A stretch of DNA of 64,000 nucleotides from CALKWS01 sp051020515 (GTDB lineage Bacteria > Actinomycetota > Actinomycetes > Actinomycetales > Beutenbergiaceae): assembly GCF_051020515.1 (NCBI RefSeq), contig NZ_CP194857.1, positions 2,232,001 through 2,296,000 on the forward strand. Reading direction: 5' to 3'. A program made the translations under genes and the position numbers. Of this stretch, positions 16,533 to 24,998 are shown piece by piece; the first letter of the stretch is position 1; the number at the start of each line of letters is the position of its first letter. The notes under the pieces are model-generated. The model searched no databases, was not told the DNA's origin, and saw only the letters and a list, made by a program, of their open reading frames with translations.

Positions 16533-17615
16533 ATGAGACGAAACATGCGAATCACACTGCTGGCGGCGGCTGCCGGTGTGATGCTGATGCTGTCCGGGTG
16601 CGGCATGTTGCCCGACGGCCTCGGAGGACCCGGTCAGGACGAGGAGATCGACGACGACGACGGCCTCGCCGCCGCCGAGCCGGCCCAGCCCGCCGCGGAT
16701 GAGGCCGAGGAGACCGTGGAGGCCGAGGAGGCCGGCGGGGACCTGGAACCGTTGCCGGTGCAGCCCCAGCAGGTCGGTGCCACGGTGCATGTCGGCGGCA
16801 TGGAGTACACCATCGAGTCCCTGGACGTCATCGACGTCGACGCCGAGCACAACCAGAGCGACCGGGTCCAGGGGGCGCGCGTGATCCTGACCGGGAGCGT
16901 GACCAACCCCGGAAGCAGCAGCGCACCGGCCAACGCCGGGTTCGTCCTGGAATGGGAGGACCCCGAGACGGGGCACTCCTTCGAGTCATCGGGACGGAAC
17001 ATCGGCGATCCGGTGCCGAGCGGAGGCACCGGGCCGCTCGAAGTCGAGATCCCGCTCAACCCCGACCAGTTGGAGACCTTCGATCAGGACCGGGCCATCG
17101 TGCTGGTCGGCTCCCCCGAGCGAAGCCGGGCTCAGGCTCCGCTGGGCAGCCAGGGTGAGTTGATCACGCGCATCCCGGTGCAACAGCCCGGTCTGGTCGG
17201 GGAGGCCTTCGACGTGGGCGGCCAGTTGACGGTGACCGTTCAGGAGGCCGACCTGCGCTGGGACATCGATCAAGGTACCGAGGACGGCACCGCCGTGCTG
17301 GAACTGATGGTGGAGGTGCGCAACGACACCGACCGCCAGCAGTGCTGGAGCCGGGGCGCGGGGAACAACTTCGCGTTGCTGACCTCCGATGGCACCGACA
17401 CCGTGGACCTCGGCATGAGTGACCGCGGCTGTGTCCCCGGTGGTGGATCCACAGTCTCGCTCACCGGGCTACCGGTCCATGAGGCCTACGCCGGTGAGTA
17501 CACCCTGGTGCTCGACTACGAGCCCATCACATCGGATGACCGGTTCGCCGAAAACCAGGTGCCGATGGAGTTCACGATGGTCGAGGAGCCGGCCGTGCTG
17601 CTGTCCGAGCGCTGA
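16533..17615 (+). CDS. DUF4352-like secreted lipoprotein
   Basis: A 360-residue lipoprotein. The signal peptide runs from residue 1 to the lipobox L-S-G-C at about 24-27; a strongly acidic, Ala/Pro-rich spacer (D-E-E-I-D-D-D-D) follows to about residue 75. Two beta-rich repeats then resemble the DUF4352 immunoglobulin-like fold: V-H-V-G-G-M-E-Y-T-I-E-S-L-D-V at about 88 and F-D-V-G-G-Q-L-T-V-T-V-Q-E-A-D at about 227. Such proteins sit on the outer face of the membrane; the ligand is unknown. GAAGGA six bases before the ATG at 16533 decides the start over an ATG six codons earlier. The last 44 bp overlap the convergent regulator gene. Confidence 0.8.
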   Translation: MRRNMRITLLAAAAGVMLMLSGCGMLPDGLGGPGQDEEIDDDDGLAAAEPAQPAADEAEETVEAEEAGGDLEPLPVQPQQVGATVHVGGMEYTIESLDVIDVDAEHNQSDRVQGARVILTGSVTNPGSSSAPANAGFVLEWEDPETGHSFESSGRNIGDPVPSGGTGPLEVEIPLNPDQLETFDQDRAIVLVGSPERSRAQAPLGSQGELITRIPVQQPGLVGEAFDVGGQLTVTVQEADLRWDIDQGTEDGTAVLELMVEVRNDTDRQQCWSRGAGNNFALLTSDGTDTVDLGMSDRGCVPGGGSTVSLTGLPVHEAYAGEYTLVLDYEPITSDDRFAENQVPMEFTMVEEPAVLLSER

Positions 17616-20553
17616 CCGGCAGGTCCGGTTGCCGGCCCAGGCCGGCGATCCCGGCCACCACCACCGCGACCGATCGCGCGCCACTGACTGCCATTTCCTC
17701 GGTGAGGCGTTCGGGTCCGAGCACCTCACCGAGGCGGGTGAGCACATCCGGCAGATCGGGCACGGTGGTGGGGTCGGCCCCGTGCCCGCTGCGTTCGCGG
17801 TGCCGGCGGGCCACCCCGAGCAATCCGGCGGCGTGCCCGGGTCGCTCGGGCACCTCGAGCGCTGCGCTGGTTTCGATCAGGCCGGAAACCCACCAGGCGT
17901 CGAGGAGTTCATCGGTGACCACGGCCTGGGCCACCGTCCGCACCAGTTCCCGGGCCTCGGTCTCCTCACCCAGGGCGCGGTGTCGCAGTGCGCGCTGCCA
18001 GCCCAGCCGTGCCTGCTGCTCCGGTGAACCGACGTCAGCGTAGATCGCCTGCGCGGAGCGGGTCAGGATCATCGCCGCCCGATGCTGCCCCCGTTCGGCC
18101 TCGATCCCCGCGAGACGTTCCAGCGCCATCGCCTCCATGTGCGTGCTGCCCAGGTCGCGGTAGGCGGTCCGGGCGCTCTCCAGATGCGTCGCGGCATCGT
18201 CGAGCCGAGCCGACTTGTGCGCAGCGATGCCGCGATTGAGTTCGGTGGCGGCTGTGCCGACCGCGTGGCCGCTCTCCACGAACAGTCCGTGGGCGCGGCT
18301 CCACATCTCATACGCACCCGCGTGGTGGCCCCGGTCCGAGGCCAGCCCGGCCATGTTGTTCAGGGTCAGCGCCTGCCCGGCCTTGTCCCGCAGGCCCTTG
18401 CGGATCTGCCACGCCTGGTGCAGCAGGTCCTCCGCAGCGGGCCGGTCGCCGTCGTCCCAGGCCAGGCCACCGGCGGCGTGCAGGGCGGCCCCTCGTACAG
18501 CCGGGTCGGCATCGTCGCCCGCCTCGAGGAGCTGGCGCAACCATCGGCGTCCCTCGGTATGCATGCGCCGCCGCATCCAGAACGGCGACAGCGCCGCCGC
18601 CATCGAGAGGCCCCGCTGCGGATCGGTTTCCACCGCGTGGGCCAACCCCGCGCGAAGGTCCGCATCGAGTTCACCCAGGCCGGCCAGTGCCGGTGCCTCG
18701 CCGGGGCCGCCCACGTGCGTCACGGCCTCCCGGACCTGGTGGTGCAGGTACTCCAGATGGCGGGTCTGCAGTTCCGGTGGGGCGTGACCCAGGCGGGAGA
18801 GCACCTGTGGCGCAGAACGGCGTACCGGGGGCAGTAACGAGTACCGACCGCGTTCTCCGCTGAGGTCGGCGACCACCACGGCCGCGTGCGTGAGTTCGGC
18901 GAGGAGCGCGGGAAGGTCCCCGCCCGGCACCGTCGAGTCGGAGCAGACCGCCTCGATCGCCTCGACCCCCACCGGGCTGCGGAAGATGCGCATGCGGCTC
19001 AGCAGCTCCCGGGCCGCAGGCCGCAGGTGCTCCAACGTCCCGGTCAGCGCCACCTCCATGGACCGGTGCCGGGTGGGCCGGTCCCGTTCCGAAGCAGCCG
19101 AACCCAGGTTCCGGTGCAACTGGTCGATCACGTCCGAGACGGTGAGCACGCCGCACTGCGCGGCGGCCAGTTCGATGGCCAGCGGAAGGCCGCCGAGCAG
19201 GGTGGCCACCTCCCGCAGGCGAGGATCGTCGTCGTCCGGCAGCACGGTGCCGGGGCCTGCTTGGCGGGCCCGCTCCAGGAACAGCCGCACCGCCTCCGGT
19301 GCGCCCGTCCCGTCGACGGAGACCTCCAGCATGGGCGTGACCCACACCGACTCACCGACGACGTTCAACGGGATCCTGCTGGTGGCGAGAACCCGGACGC
19401 GGGGGCAGGCGGCGAGCAGACCCGATACGAGGTCCGCCACCGCCTCGGCCACGTGCTCGCAGTTGTCGAGCACGAGCAATTGCTCCCGGGTGTCGAGCGC
19501 AGCCGCGACCCCCTCGACGTCGGCAGCGGAGATACCCAGAGCAGCAGCGACGACGGAGGGAACCAGCGCGGGATCCTCCAGGGCCTCGAACGAGGCGAAG
19601 ATGACGCCGTGGTTGAAGTGAGCCGCCGACGCCTCCGCCGCGGCCACGCTCAGCCGGGTCTTGCCCACCCCGCCCAGGCCGGTGAGGGTAGCGAGCCGGT
19701 GCCGGCCGATCAGGGCGGTGATTGCCTCGATCTCTGCGGATCGCCCGACGAAGGAGGTCGCGAACACCGGCAGGTCGACGTTTGCCGCGGCCGGTGGATC
19801 CAAGGCCGGGTCGTGCCGCAGGATCTGCTCCTGGAGCCGGCGCAGCGCCGCAGTCGGCTGCACGCCCAGTTCCTCATCCAGTGCCGCCACGGCGCGGTGG
19901 TAGGTCTGCAGGGCATCACCCTGCCGCCCGTTCCAGTACTGGGCGGTGATCAGCAGACTCCAGACGCGTTCATCGAACGGGCGCTCCACGGTGAGTGCGG
20001 ACAGGTCGCCGGTGTCGGTGTTCGCGCCCTGCGTGCGCATCTGCAGTTCGGCCAGGTCCACGTTGAGTTCACTGCGCTGGGTCAGTATCCGCTCGATCTC
20101 GGCGGTGGCGCCGGAGCGGACATCGGCCAGCGGCAGACCCCGCCAGAGGCTCCTCGCCGCCAGTAGATCGTGTCCGGCCCGTTCCAGGTCGCCGGAGCGG
20201 AGGGCCTCCCGACCGGATCTGGTGTGCCGGTCGAATTCGGCGATATCGACCTGCTCCCGGGAGATCGCGAGCCGGTACCCGGTGCCGATCCGCTCGAGCA
20301 GATCGGGTCGGCCGAGCATCCTGCGCAGATGGGACACGTGCACCCGCAACGCGCTCTCCGCTGTCGCCGGCGGAGCGCCGTCCCAGGCGAGTTCACACAG
20401 CAGGTCCACGCTCAGCACCTCACCCGGATGCTGGGCGAGGACCGCCAGCAGCGCCCGCCGGATCGGCCCGGTGATCGGCCGCTGTTCCCCGTCGATCCAG
20501 ACCTGGAGCGGCCCGAGCAGCCCGATGTGCACGTCACTGCCGACCTTGCTCAT
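17572..20553 (-). CDS. SARP-family AfsR-like regulator (wHTH-BTAD-NB-ARC-TPR)
   Basis: A 993-residue signal-integrating transcription factor. Domains in order: an OmpR-like winged helix at about 8-100 (T-G-P-I-R-R-A-L-L-A-V-L-A-Q-H-P-G-E-V-L-S, then A-L-R-V-H-V-S-H-L-R-R-M-L-G), a BTAD domain at about 100-250 ending E-L-G-V-Q-P-T-A-A-L-R-R-L, an NB-ARC ATPase with the P-loop G-L-G-G-V-G-K-T at 292-299 and a Walker-B-like L-L-V-L-D-N-C-E, and helical TPR repeats from about 680 to 940. Such proteins bind direct heptamer repeats and activate secondary-metabolism or sugar-uptake genes after ATP-dependent oligomerisation. No biosynthetic cluster is present nearby, so the target is unknown. Divergent from the HNH nuclease gene 150 bp away. 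Confidence 0.9.
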   Translation of the reverse strand: MSKVGSDVHIGLLGPLQVWIDGEQRPITGPIRRALLAVLAQHPGEVLSVDLLCELAWDGAPPATAESALRVHVSHLRRMLGRPDLLERIGTGYRLAISREQVDIAEFDRHTRSGREALRSGDLERAGHDLLAARSLWRGLPLADVRSGATAEIERILTQRSELNVDLAELQMRTQGANTDTGDLSALTVERPFDERVWSLLITAQYWNGRQGDALQTYHRAVAALDEELGVQPTAALRRLQEQILRHDPALDPPAAANVDLPVFATSFVGRSAEIEAITALIGRHRLATLTGLGGVGKTRLSVAAAEASAAHFNHGVIFASFEALEDPALVPSVVAAALGISAADVEGVAAALDTREQLLVLDNCEHVAEAVADLVSGLLAACPRVRVLATSRIPLNVVGESVWVTPMLEVSVDGTGAPEAVRLFLERARQAGPGTVLPDDDDPRLREVATLLGGLPLAIELAAAQCGVLTVSDVIDQLHRNLGSAASERDRPTRHRSMEVALTGTLEHLRPAARELLSRMRIFRSPVGVEAIEAVCSDSTVPGGDLPALLAELTHAAVVVADLSGERGRYSLLPPVRRSAPQVLSRLGHAPPELQTRHLEYLHHQVREAVTHVGGPGEAPALAGLGELDADLRAGLAHAVETDPQRGLSMAAALSPFWMRRRMHTEGRRWLRQLLEAGDDADPAVRGAALHAAGGLAWDDGDRPAAEDLLHQAWQIRKGLRDKAGQALTLNNMAGLASDRGHHAGAYEMWSRAHGLFVESGHAVGTAATELNRGIAAHKSARLDDAATHLESARTAYRDLGSTHMEAMALERLAGIEAERGQHRAAMILTRSAQAIYADVGSPEQQARLGWQRALRHRALGEETEARELVRTVAQAVVTDELLDAWWVSGLIETSAALEVPERPGHAAGLLGVARRHRERSGHGADPTTVPDLPDVLTRLGEVLGPERLTEEMAVSGARSVAVVVAGIAGLGRQPDLPVSARTAARPAPRPS

Positions 20554-20703
20554 CAATCGATTCAAGCATGTCGGGCTGCTCCGGGGGCAGGGAACGGGTG
20601 CTGATCGCGGAGTGGATGTGGTGCGGAGATCTGGCGGATTGCAGGGCACCCAGATCGCACGCACGTTCTATGAATGTCAGTGGTGGGGTCTAGCGTGGTC
20701 TTC

Positions 20704-22548
20704 ATGTCCACCACATCGGCGCCGAGTACGGGGGATTCCTTCCCTGGGCGGGGGCCCGCGGCACGAGAGGCCGCCGCCCGGTACCTCGGCGCGCCGGTGG
20801 CCGGGTGGGAGCGGTTCAAGCGCCTGAAGACCTATCTCGATGCCGCCCCGGATGATCCTGGGGTGCTGATCGAGCTGGCCGCCGCGTGCGGGCAGGTGCG
20901 GTCCAATATCGACGGGATCGAGTCCGAGATCCTGCAGGCCCTGTTGCGGGTCCCTTCGCGGTCGGGCTGGGGTGAGGAGATCGCCGCACGGATGGCGCTG
21001 TCGACCCGGGCGGCCGAGGGACGGTTGGATCGTGCCGCGGCGTTGGATCAGTACTCAGAGGTGCACTTCGCCTTACTCGGTGGCGAGATCGATCTCTCCA
21101 AAGCCCGGGTGTTCATCGATGCGGTCAAGACGTTGCCGACGGGACAGGGGCGGGCGATACACCGAACGATCCTGCCTGATGCGCCGGAATTGACCGTGGG
21201 CCAGCTGCGGCACCGGTTGCAGGCGGCGGCATTGGCGGTAGATGCCGAGAACGCCCAGGCGCGCCACGAAGAAGCGGTCAAGGACCGGTATGTGCGCGCC
21301 GAGCCGACCGAGGATGGGATGGCGTACCTGACGTTCTACCTACCGGCAGTGGACGCGGCGGCGGCGATGAGTGTGCTCGACGCGCTGGCGGTGAAGGACG
21401 GGCCGGAGGATGAGCGTCCGATCGCCGCGCGTCGGGTGGATGCGTTCATGGGGATCATCCGCCAGATTCTCAGTAGCGGGACCACTCCAGACGGGCAGGA
21501 CCTTCCCACCCAGCACCGTAAGCGCCCGCAGATGGTCTTCACCGTGGCCCAATCCACCCTCGACGGAGACGATGATGCTCCGGGGTATCTGGCCGGGCAC
21601 GGGCCGTTGGCCGCCGACATCATCCGTCATCTCGTTGGCACCGCCGATATCACCAGCAGGGTGGTGCACACGGATCTGCTCGATGGCACCGCGCAACCGC
21701 CGCCGGTGCCACCACAGCACACCACAGGGGAGCGGGCTGCGCTGCGGCGAACCGCGCCTGAGCAAGGCCTACCGGAGGGCGTCCCATCACAGCAGGGTGT
21801 ACCGGAGCACGTCCCACCGCAGCCATGCCTACCCGACGATCCGGCGGCAGCGTTAGCCGCGATGGGGGTCCTCGCGTGTGACTCCTACCAGCCCGGGGTG
21901 GCGCTACGGGAGTTCATCCTCGACCGCGATGTCACCTGCAGGTTCCCGACCTGTCGCCAGCCAGGGCGGCGCTGCCAGATCGACCACATCGTTCCGTTCA
22001 CCTCCGACCTGCCGGCGTGGGCACAGACGCATCAGGGCAACCTGCACCTGCTGTGCGCACGCCACCACGGGCTGAAGACCGCCGGAGCCTGGAGCGTCAC
22101 TCGTGAGCCGGCCACCGGTGACACCCACTGGACCTCCCCGCTCGGCTACACCTACACCCGCGCCGCGCAGGTCGTCGACCCCGCTCATGACCTACCGGTC
22201 CTGCATCGGCAGCTCCAGGCGATACGTGTCGAGCACGCCGACCAGCCAGAGATGTTCACCGAGTCCGCCCCCCTGTCACCCGGGATAGTCAGCGAAGTCG
22301 AATGGGCACGAGCGATGTGCCGAACCCCTGCCCATGCCCGGCCCGGCGTCTGTGATTGCGCCGAACGCGCCGAGGACATCACCGCCATCCTCGCCCGGCT
22401 GCAACCGCCTGGCCTGCCCGATCGGCCAGACGCGGCCGGCTCGCCCGAGTTACCCCATCCGCCCGGCTCAGTCGACCTGCGCGCGGAGCCTCCCGCCACC
22501 AGCGACCCGGGCGAGTTCCCGACCAGCACCGACCCGCCGCCATTCTGA
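20704..22548 (+). CDS. DUF222 / HNH endonuclease domain protein (13E12-like)
   Basis: A 614-residue protein. Residues about 40-310 match the DUF222 helical domain (A-A-A-C-G-Q-V-R-S-N-I-D-G-I-E, D-L-S-K-A-R-V-F-I-D-A-V-K-T-L, A-Y-L-T-F-Y-L-P-A-V-D-A-A-A-A). An HNH nuclease fold lies at about 410-460: C-R-F-P-T-C-R-Q-P-G-R-R-C-Q-I-D-H-I-V-P-F, then N-L-H-L-L-C-A-R-H-H-G-L-K-T, with a complete zinc-Cys set and catalytic D-H. These proteins are abundant, often multi-copy, in Actinobacteria (the mycobacterial 13E12 family), and their function is unproven. A linker between the two domains holds degenerate repeats of Pro-Glu-x-Val-Pro. The ATG at 20704 has no clear ribosome-binding site. Confidence 0.9.
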   Translation: MSTTSAPSTGDSFPGRGPAAREAAARYLGAPVAGWERFKRLKTYLDAAPDDPGVLIELAAACGQVRSNIDGIESEILQALLRVPSRSGWGEEIAARMALSTRAAEGRLDRAAALDQYSEVHFALLGGEIDLSKARVFIDAVKTLPTGQGRAIHRTILPDAPELTVGQLRHRLQAAALAVDAENAQARHEEAVKDRYVRAEPTEDGMAYLTFYLPAVDAAAAMSVLDALAVKDGPEDERPIAARRVDAFMGIIRQILSSGTTPDGQDLPTQHRKRPQMVFTVAQSTLDGDDDAPGYLAGHGPLAADIIRHLVGTADITSRVVHTDLLDGTAQPPPVPPQHTTGERAALRRTAPEQGLPEGVPSQQGVPEHVPPQPCLPDDPAAALAAMGVLACDSYQPGVALREFILDRDVTCRFPTCRQPGRRCQIDHIVPFTSDLPAWAQTHQGNLHLLCARHHGLKTAGAWSVTREPATGDTHWTSPLGYTYTRAAQVVDPAHDLPVLHRQLQAIRVEHADQPEMFTESAPLSPGIVSEVEWARAMCRTPAHARPGVCDCAERAEDITAILARLQPPGLPDRPDAAGSPELPHPPGSVDLRAEPPATSDPGEFPTSTDPPPF

Positions 22549-22579
22549 GCCCGGGCCCGCCGGGCGGGTTGTCCGCGAC

Positions 22580-23863
22580 TCACAGAAGCGCGAACCCCGC
22601 TAGAGCTGCCAGCAGCACCACCGCCCAGGAGGGGGCCTTCCACCATGCCAACGCGGCGAACGCGGCCAGCGCGAGCACCAGCCCCCACAGGGTCGTGACG
22701 CCCTGGGTGATCACCGGGTTCACCAGGGCCGCCGCCAGCAGCCCGACCACGCCGGCGTTCACCCCGGCCAGCGCCCGGCGCACGCGGATCCGACGGCGCA
22801 ACCGGTCCCAGTACGGCAGCAGCGCGAGCACCAGCAGCGCCGAGGGCAGGAAAATCGCCACCAGCGCGATCGCCGCACCGAGGATGCCCGATGGCGGCAC
22901 CGAGCTGGCCGCGCCCAGGTAGCCGGCGAACGTGAACAGGGGGCCGGGCACCGCTTGCGCGGCACCGTAACCGGCCAGGAACGCCTCGGCATCCACCATT
23001 CCGGTGGTCACCACCTGGGTCTGCAACAGCGGGAGCACCACGTGTCCGCCACCGAACACCAGGGCGCCGGTGCGGTAATAGACATCGGCCATCTCCACCA
23101 CACCGTGGCCGCTCCACCGGGCCAGCAGCGGCAGGGCAGCCAGCAACAGCGCGAACAGGCCCAGGCTCACCGCCGGCAGCGTGCGGCGCCCCCCGACGCT
23201 GCGGTGCCCCTCGGTCGCGCCGCGCCCGGCATTGTCCCGGCCGGCCTCGGTGGCGTCTTCGCTCGTCCCGGTGCCATTCCTGGTGCTCTCAGCCGCCCCC
23301 GCCCCGAAATCGCGGGGAAGCACGATCAGCCCCAGTAACCCGGCCGCCACGATGACCCCGACCTGCACCAGCGGGTGCGGCACGGCCAGGACGAGGACGA
23401 GGGCCGCCACCGCGATGAGGGCGCGGCGAAGGTCGGGAGTCAGGGTGCGCGCCATGCCCAAGACGGCGTGGGCCACCACGGCTGCGGCAGCGGCCTTCAG
23501 CCCGGCCAGCCACCCCTGCCCGAAGGCATCGAGGGCCTGCACACCGAAGGCGAAGGCCACCAACACAACCGCCGAGGGCAGCGTGAAGGCCAACCACGCT
23601 GCCACTAGCCCGGCCGCCCCGGCCCGCTGCAGCCCTATCGCCATGCCCACCTGGCTGGAGGCCGGTCCGGGCAGAAACTGGCACAACGCCACCAGGTCGG
23701 CGTAAGCGGTGTCGGTGAACCACCGTCGGCGCTGGACGAACTCGGTGCGGAAGAAGCCCAGGTGCGCCACCGGTCCGCCGAAACTGGTCAGGCCCAGGCG
23801 CAAGAAGATCCAGAACACCTCCAGCACTGAACCGCCCGAACGCGCCGAGGCAGGGGGAGCCAC
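22580..23863 (-). CDS. chrA: Chromate transporter, ChrA family
   Basis: A 427-residue long-chain ChrA with two homologous halves, each of about six helices. Each half has the family signature: F-G-G-P-V-A-H-L-G-F-F-R-T-E-F-V near residue 27 and F-G-G-G-H-V-V-L-P-L-L near the middle, with Q-F-L-P-G-P-A-S-S-Q and A-Q-A-V-P-G-P-L-F-T-F-A-G-Y as the matching second motifs. ChrA proteins export chromate, probably in exchange for or by analogy with sulphate. A charged linker separates the halves. The GTG at 23863 is chosen; an in-frame TTG at 23872 would overlap the preceding gene's stop. The gene is in an operon with the methyltransferase upstream. Convergent with the HNH gene. Confidence 0.9.
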   Translation of the reverse strand: MAPPASARSGGSVLEVFWIFLRLGLTSFGGPVAHLGFFRTEFVQRRRWFTDTAYADLVALCQFLPGPASSQVGMAIGLQRAGAAGLVAAWLAFTLPSAVVLVAFAFGVQALDAFGQGWLAGLKAAAAAVVAHAVLGMARTLTPDLRRALIAVAALVLVLAVPHPLVQVGVIVAAGLLGLIVLPRDFGAGAAESTRNGTGTSEDATEAGRDNAGRGATEGHRSVGGRRTLPAVSLGLFALLLAALPLLARWSGHGVVEMADVYYRTGALVFGGGHVVLPLLQTQVVTTGMVDAEAFLAGYGAAQAVPGPLFTFAGYLGAASSVPPSGILGAAIALVAIFLPSALLVLALLPYWDRLRRRIRVRRALAGVNAGVVGLLAAALVNPVITQGVTTLWGLVLALAAFAALAWWKAPSWAVVLLAALAGFALL

Positions 23864-23868
23864 GGGTA

Positions 23869-24792
23869 TCAATCGTCCTCGGCCGGCGCGGGAGCGGGCG
23901 CAGGCTTGGGAGGATCAGTAGCAGCGCGGGACGCAGGGTTCGCCGTCGCGCCGGGCGCAGGGCCGGGGCCGGCAGGCTTGCGTGCGAGCAGCCAGAACCG
24001 ACGCCGCTCCACCAGCAGCGGTTCGCCCCGGGCCGGACCGCGCTGGTGCAGGGAGTGCAAGGCCTGCGCATAGCGGTCCACGGTGAAGTCGGCCGGGGCC
24101 TCCCAGGGGATCAACTGCAGGTAGGCCACCAGGGCGGCGATGTCAGCGAACGCGTAGTGGCCCACCGACTCGGCGCCGTCGACGATCTCCAGACCAGCCC
24201 CGAGCAGGCCCTCCCGCAGCACCCGGTAGGTCACGCCCGGAGCGTGCGGTCCCAGGCCGAAGGCCCCGCGGACCTCACCGAACTCGCGGCCGTCCACCTG
24301 CTGGGTGAGGAAGTACCCCCCGGGCCGCAGCACCCGGGCAACCTCCACCGGGTGATAGGACTCGTGCCGGTTCAGCACCAGGTCGAACCGGGCGTCGGGA
24401 AAGGGCATCGGAGCCGGGTCGGCCGCATCATCCGGCTGGGCGAAGGCCACCAACTCGATCCCGTGGCCGGCCAGTGCTGCCCGGGCGATCGGCACGTTCG
24501 GCTCCCACCCCTCGGTGGCGATGGTGTCGGGAGGTAGGAGGTCGACGAACCGCAACAGGTGCTCGCCACCACCGGTGCCCAGGTCCAGGACCGACCGGGC
24601 GCCGGCGAGGCGCTCGCGGTAGAGATCGTCGAGGTCCCATGGAACCGGCGACTCCTCCACCCGGCCGGCCAGCGCGGAGAAATCCCACCCCTGGGCCGGG
24701 CCGGTCTCCTCGGCCCGCCACGCTGTGAGCAGGGCCTCGGGTATGGCCATGGGCGGCAGGTCCGGGGCCGAGTTGGATCGGGGTGGTGTCAT
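23869..24792 (-). CDS. Class I SAM-dependent methyltransferase
   Basis: A 307-residue Rossmann-fold methyltransferase. Motif I V-L-D-L-G-T-G-G-G-E-H lies at about 69-79, a motif II-like acidic loop is further on, and F-D-L-V-L-N-R-H-E-S-Y-H-P-V-E-V-A-R-V-L-R-P-G-G-Y-F-L-T-Q-Q-V is the usual motif post-I to III block at about 140-170. The C-terminal 30 residues are Pro/Ala-rich and low in complexity. The ATG at 24792 is the first in the frame after a long unlikely N-terminus; a second ATG 15 codons later is possible. It is the first gene before chrA and overlaps or abuts it. The substrate is unknown. Confidence 0.85.
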   Translation of the reverse strand: MTPPRSNSAPDLPPMAIPEALLTAWRAEETGPAQGWDFSALAGRVEESPVPWDLDDLYRERLAGARSVLDLGTGGGEHLLRFVDLLPPDTIATEGWEPNVPIARAALAGHGIELVAFAQPDDAADPAPMPFPDARFDLVLNRHESYHPVEVARVLRPGGYFLTQQVDGREFGEVRGAFGLGPHAPGVTYRVLREGLLGAGLEIVDGAESVGHYAFADIAALVAYLQLIPWEAPADFTVDRYAQALHSLHQRGPARGEPLLVERRRFWLLARKPAGPGPAPGATANPASRAATDPPKPAPAPAPAEDD

Positions 24793-24998
24793 CACCGCCA
24801 GGCTAGCGCGCGGGCAGCACAGCCTGCCGGCGGCCGGAGCAGCACGGATATGTCCGCTCCGGCCCACCCGGCCGCGCCCGCCCGCGGACCACCCCATAGG
24901 CTGGTGAACAGTGGCGTGCACCGGCCCCAGCGGCCGCGCCGGCGGACCACCCGGCCCGCCCCAAGCCCCGAGCGACGACTTTCCAAGGAGTTGGCACC

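Noticed and set aside
18886..20166. A 426-codon frame on the plus strand inside the SARP gene
   Set aside because: Antisense to a continuous, well-matched regulator; Arg/Gln-rich composition typical of shadow frames.
20704..22548. DUF222-HNH gene as part of a mobile element or intein
   Set aside because: No terminal repeats, transposase, recombinase or splicing motifs flank or interrupt it; the family is commonly chromosomal in Actinobacteria.
22549..22579. GC-rich inverted repeat between HNH and chrA genes as a terminator
   Set aside because: CCCGCC-GGGCGGG leaves almost no loop, so a stable hairpin of useful size is not supported.
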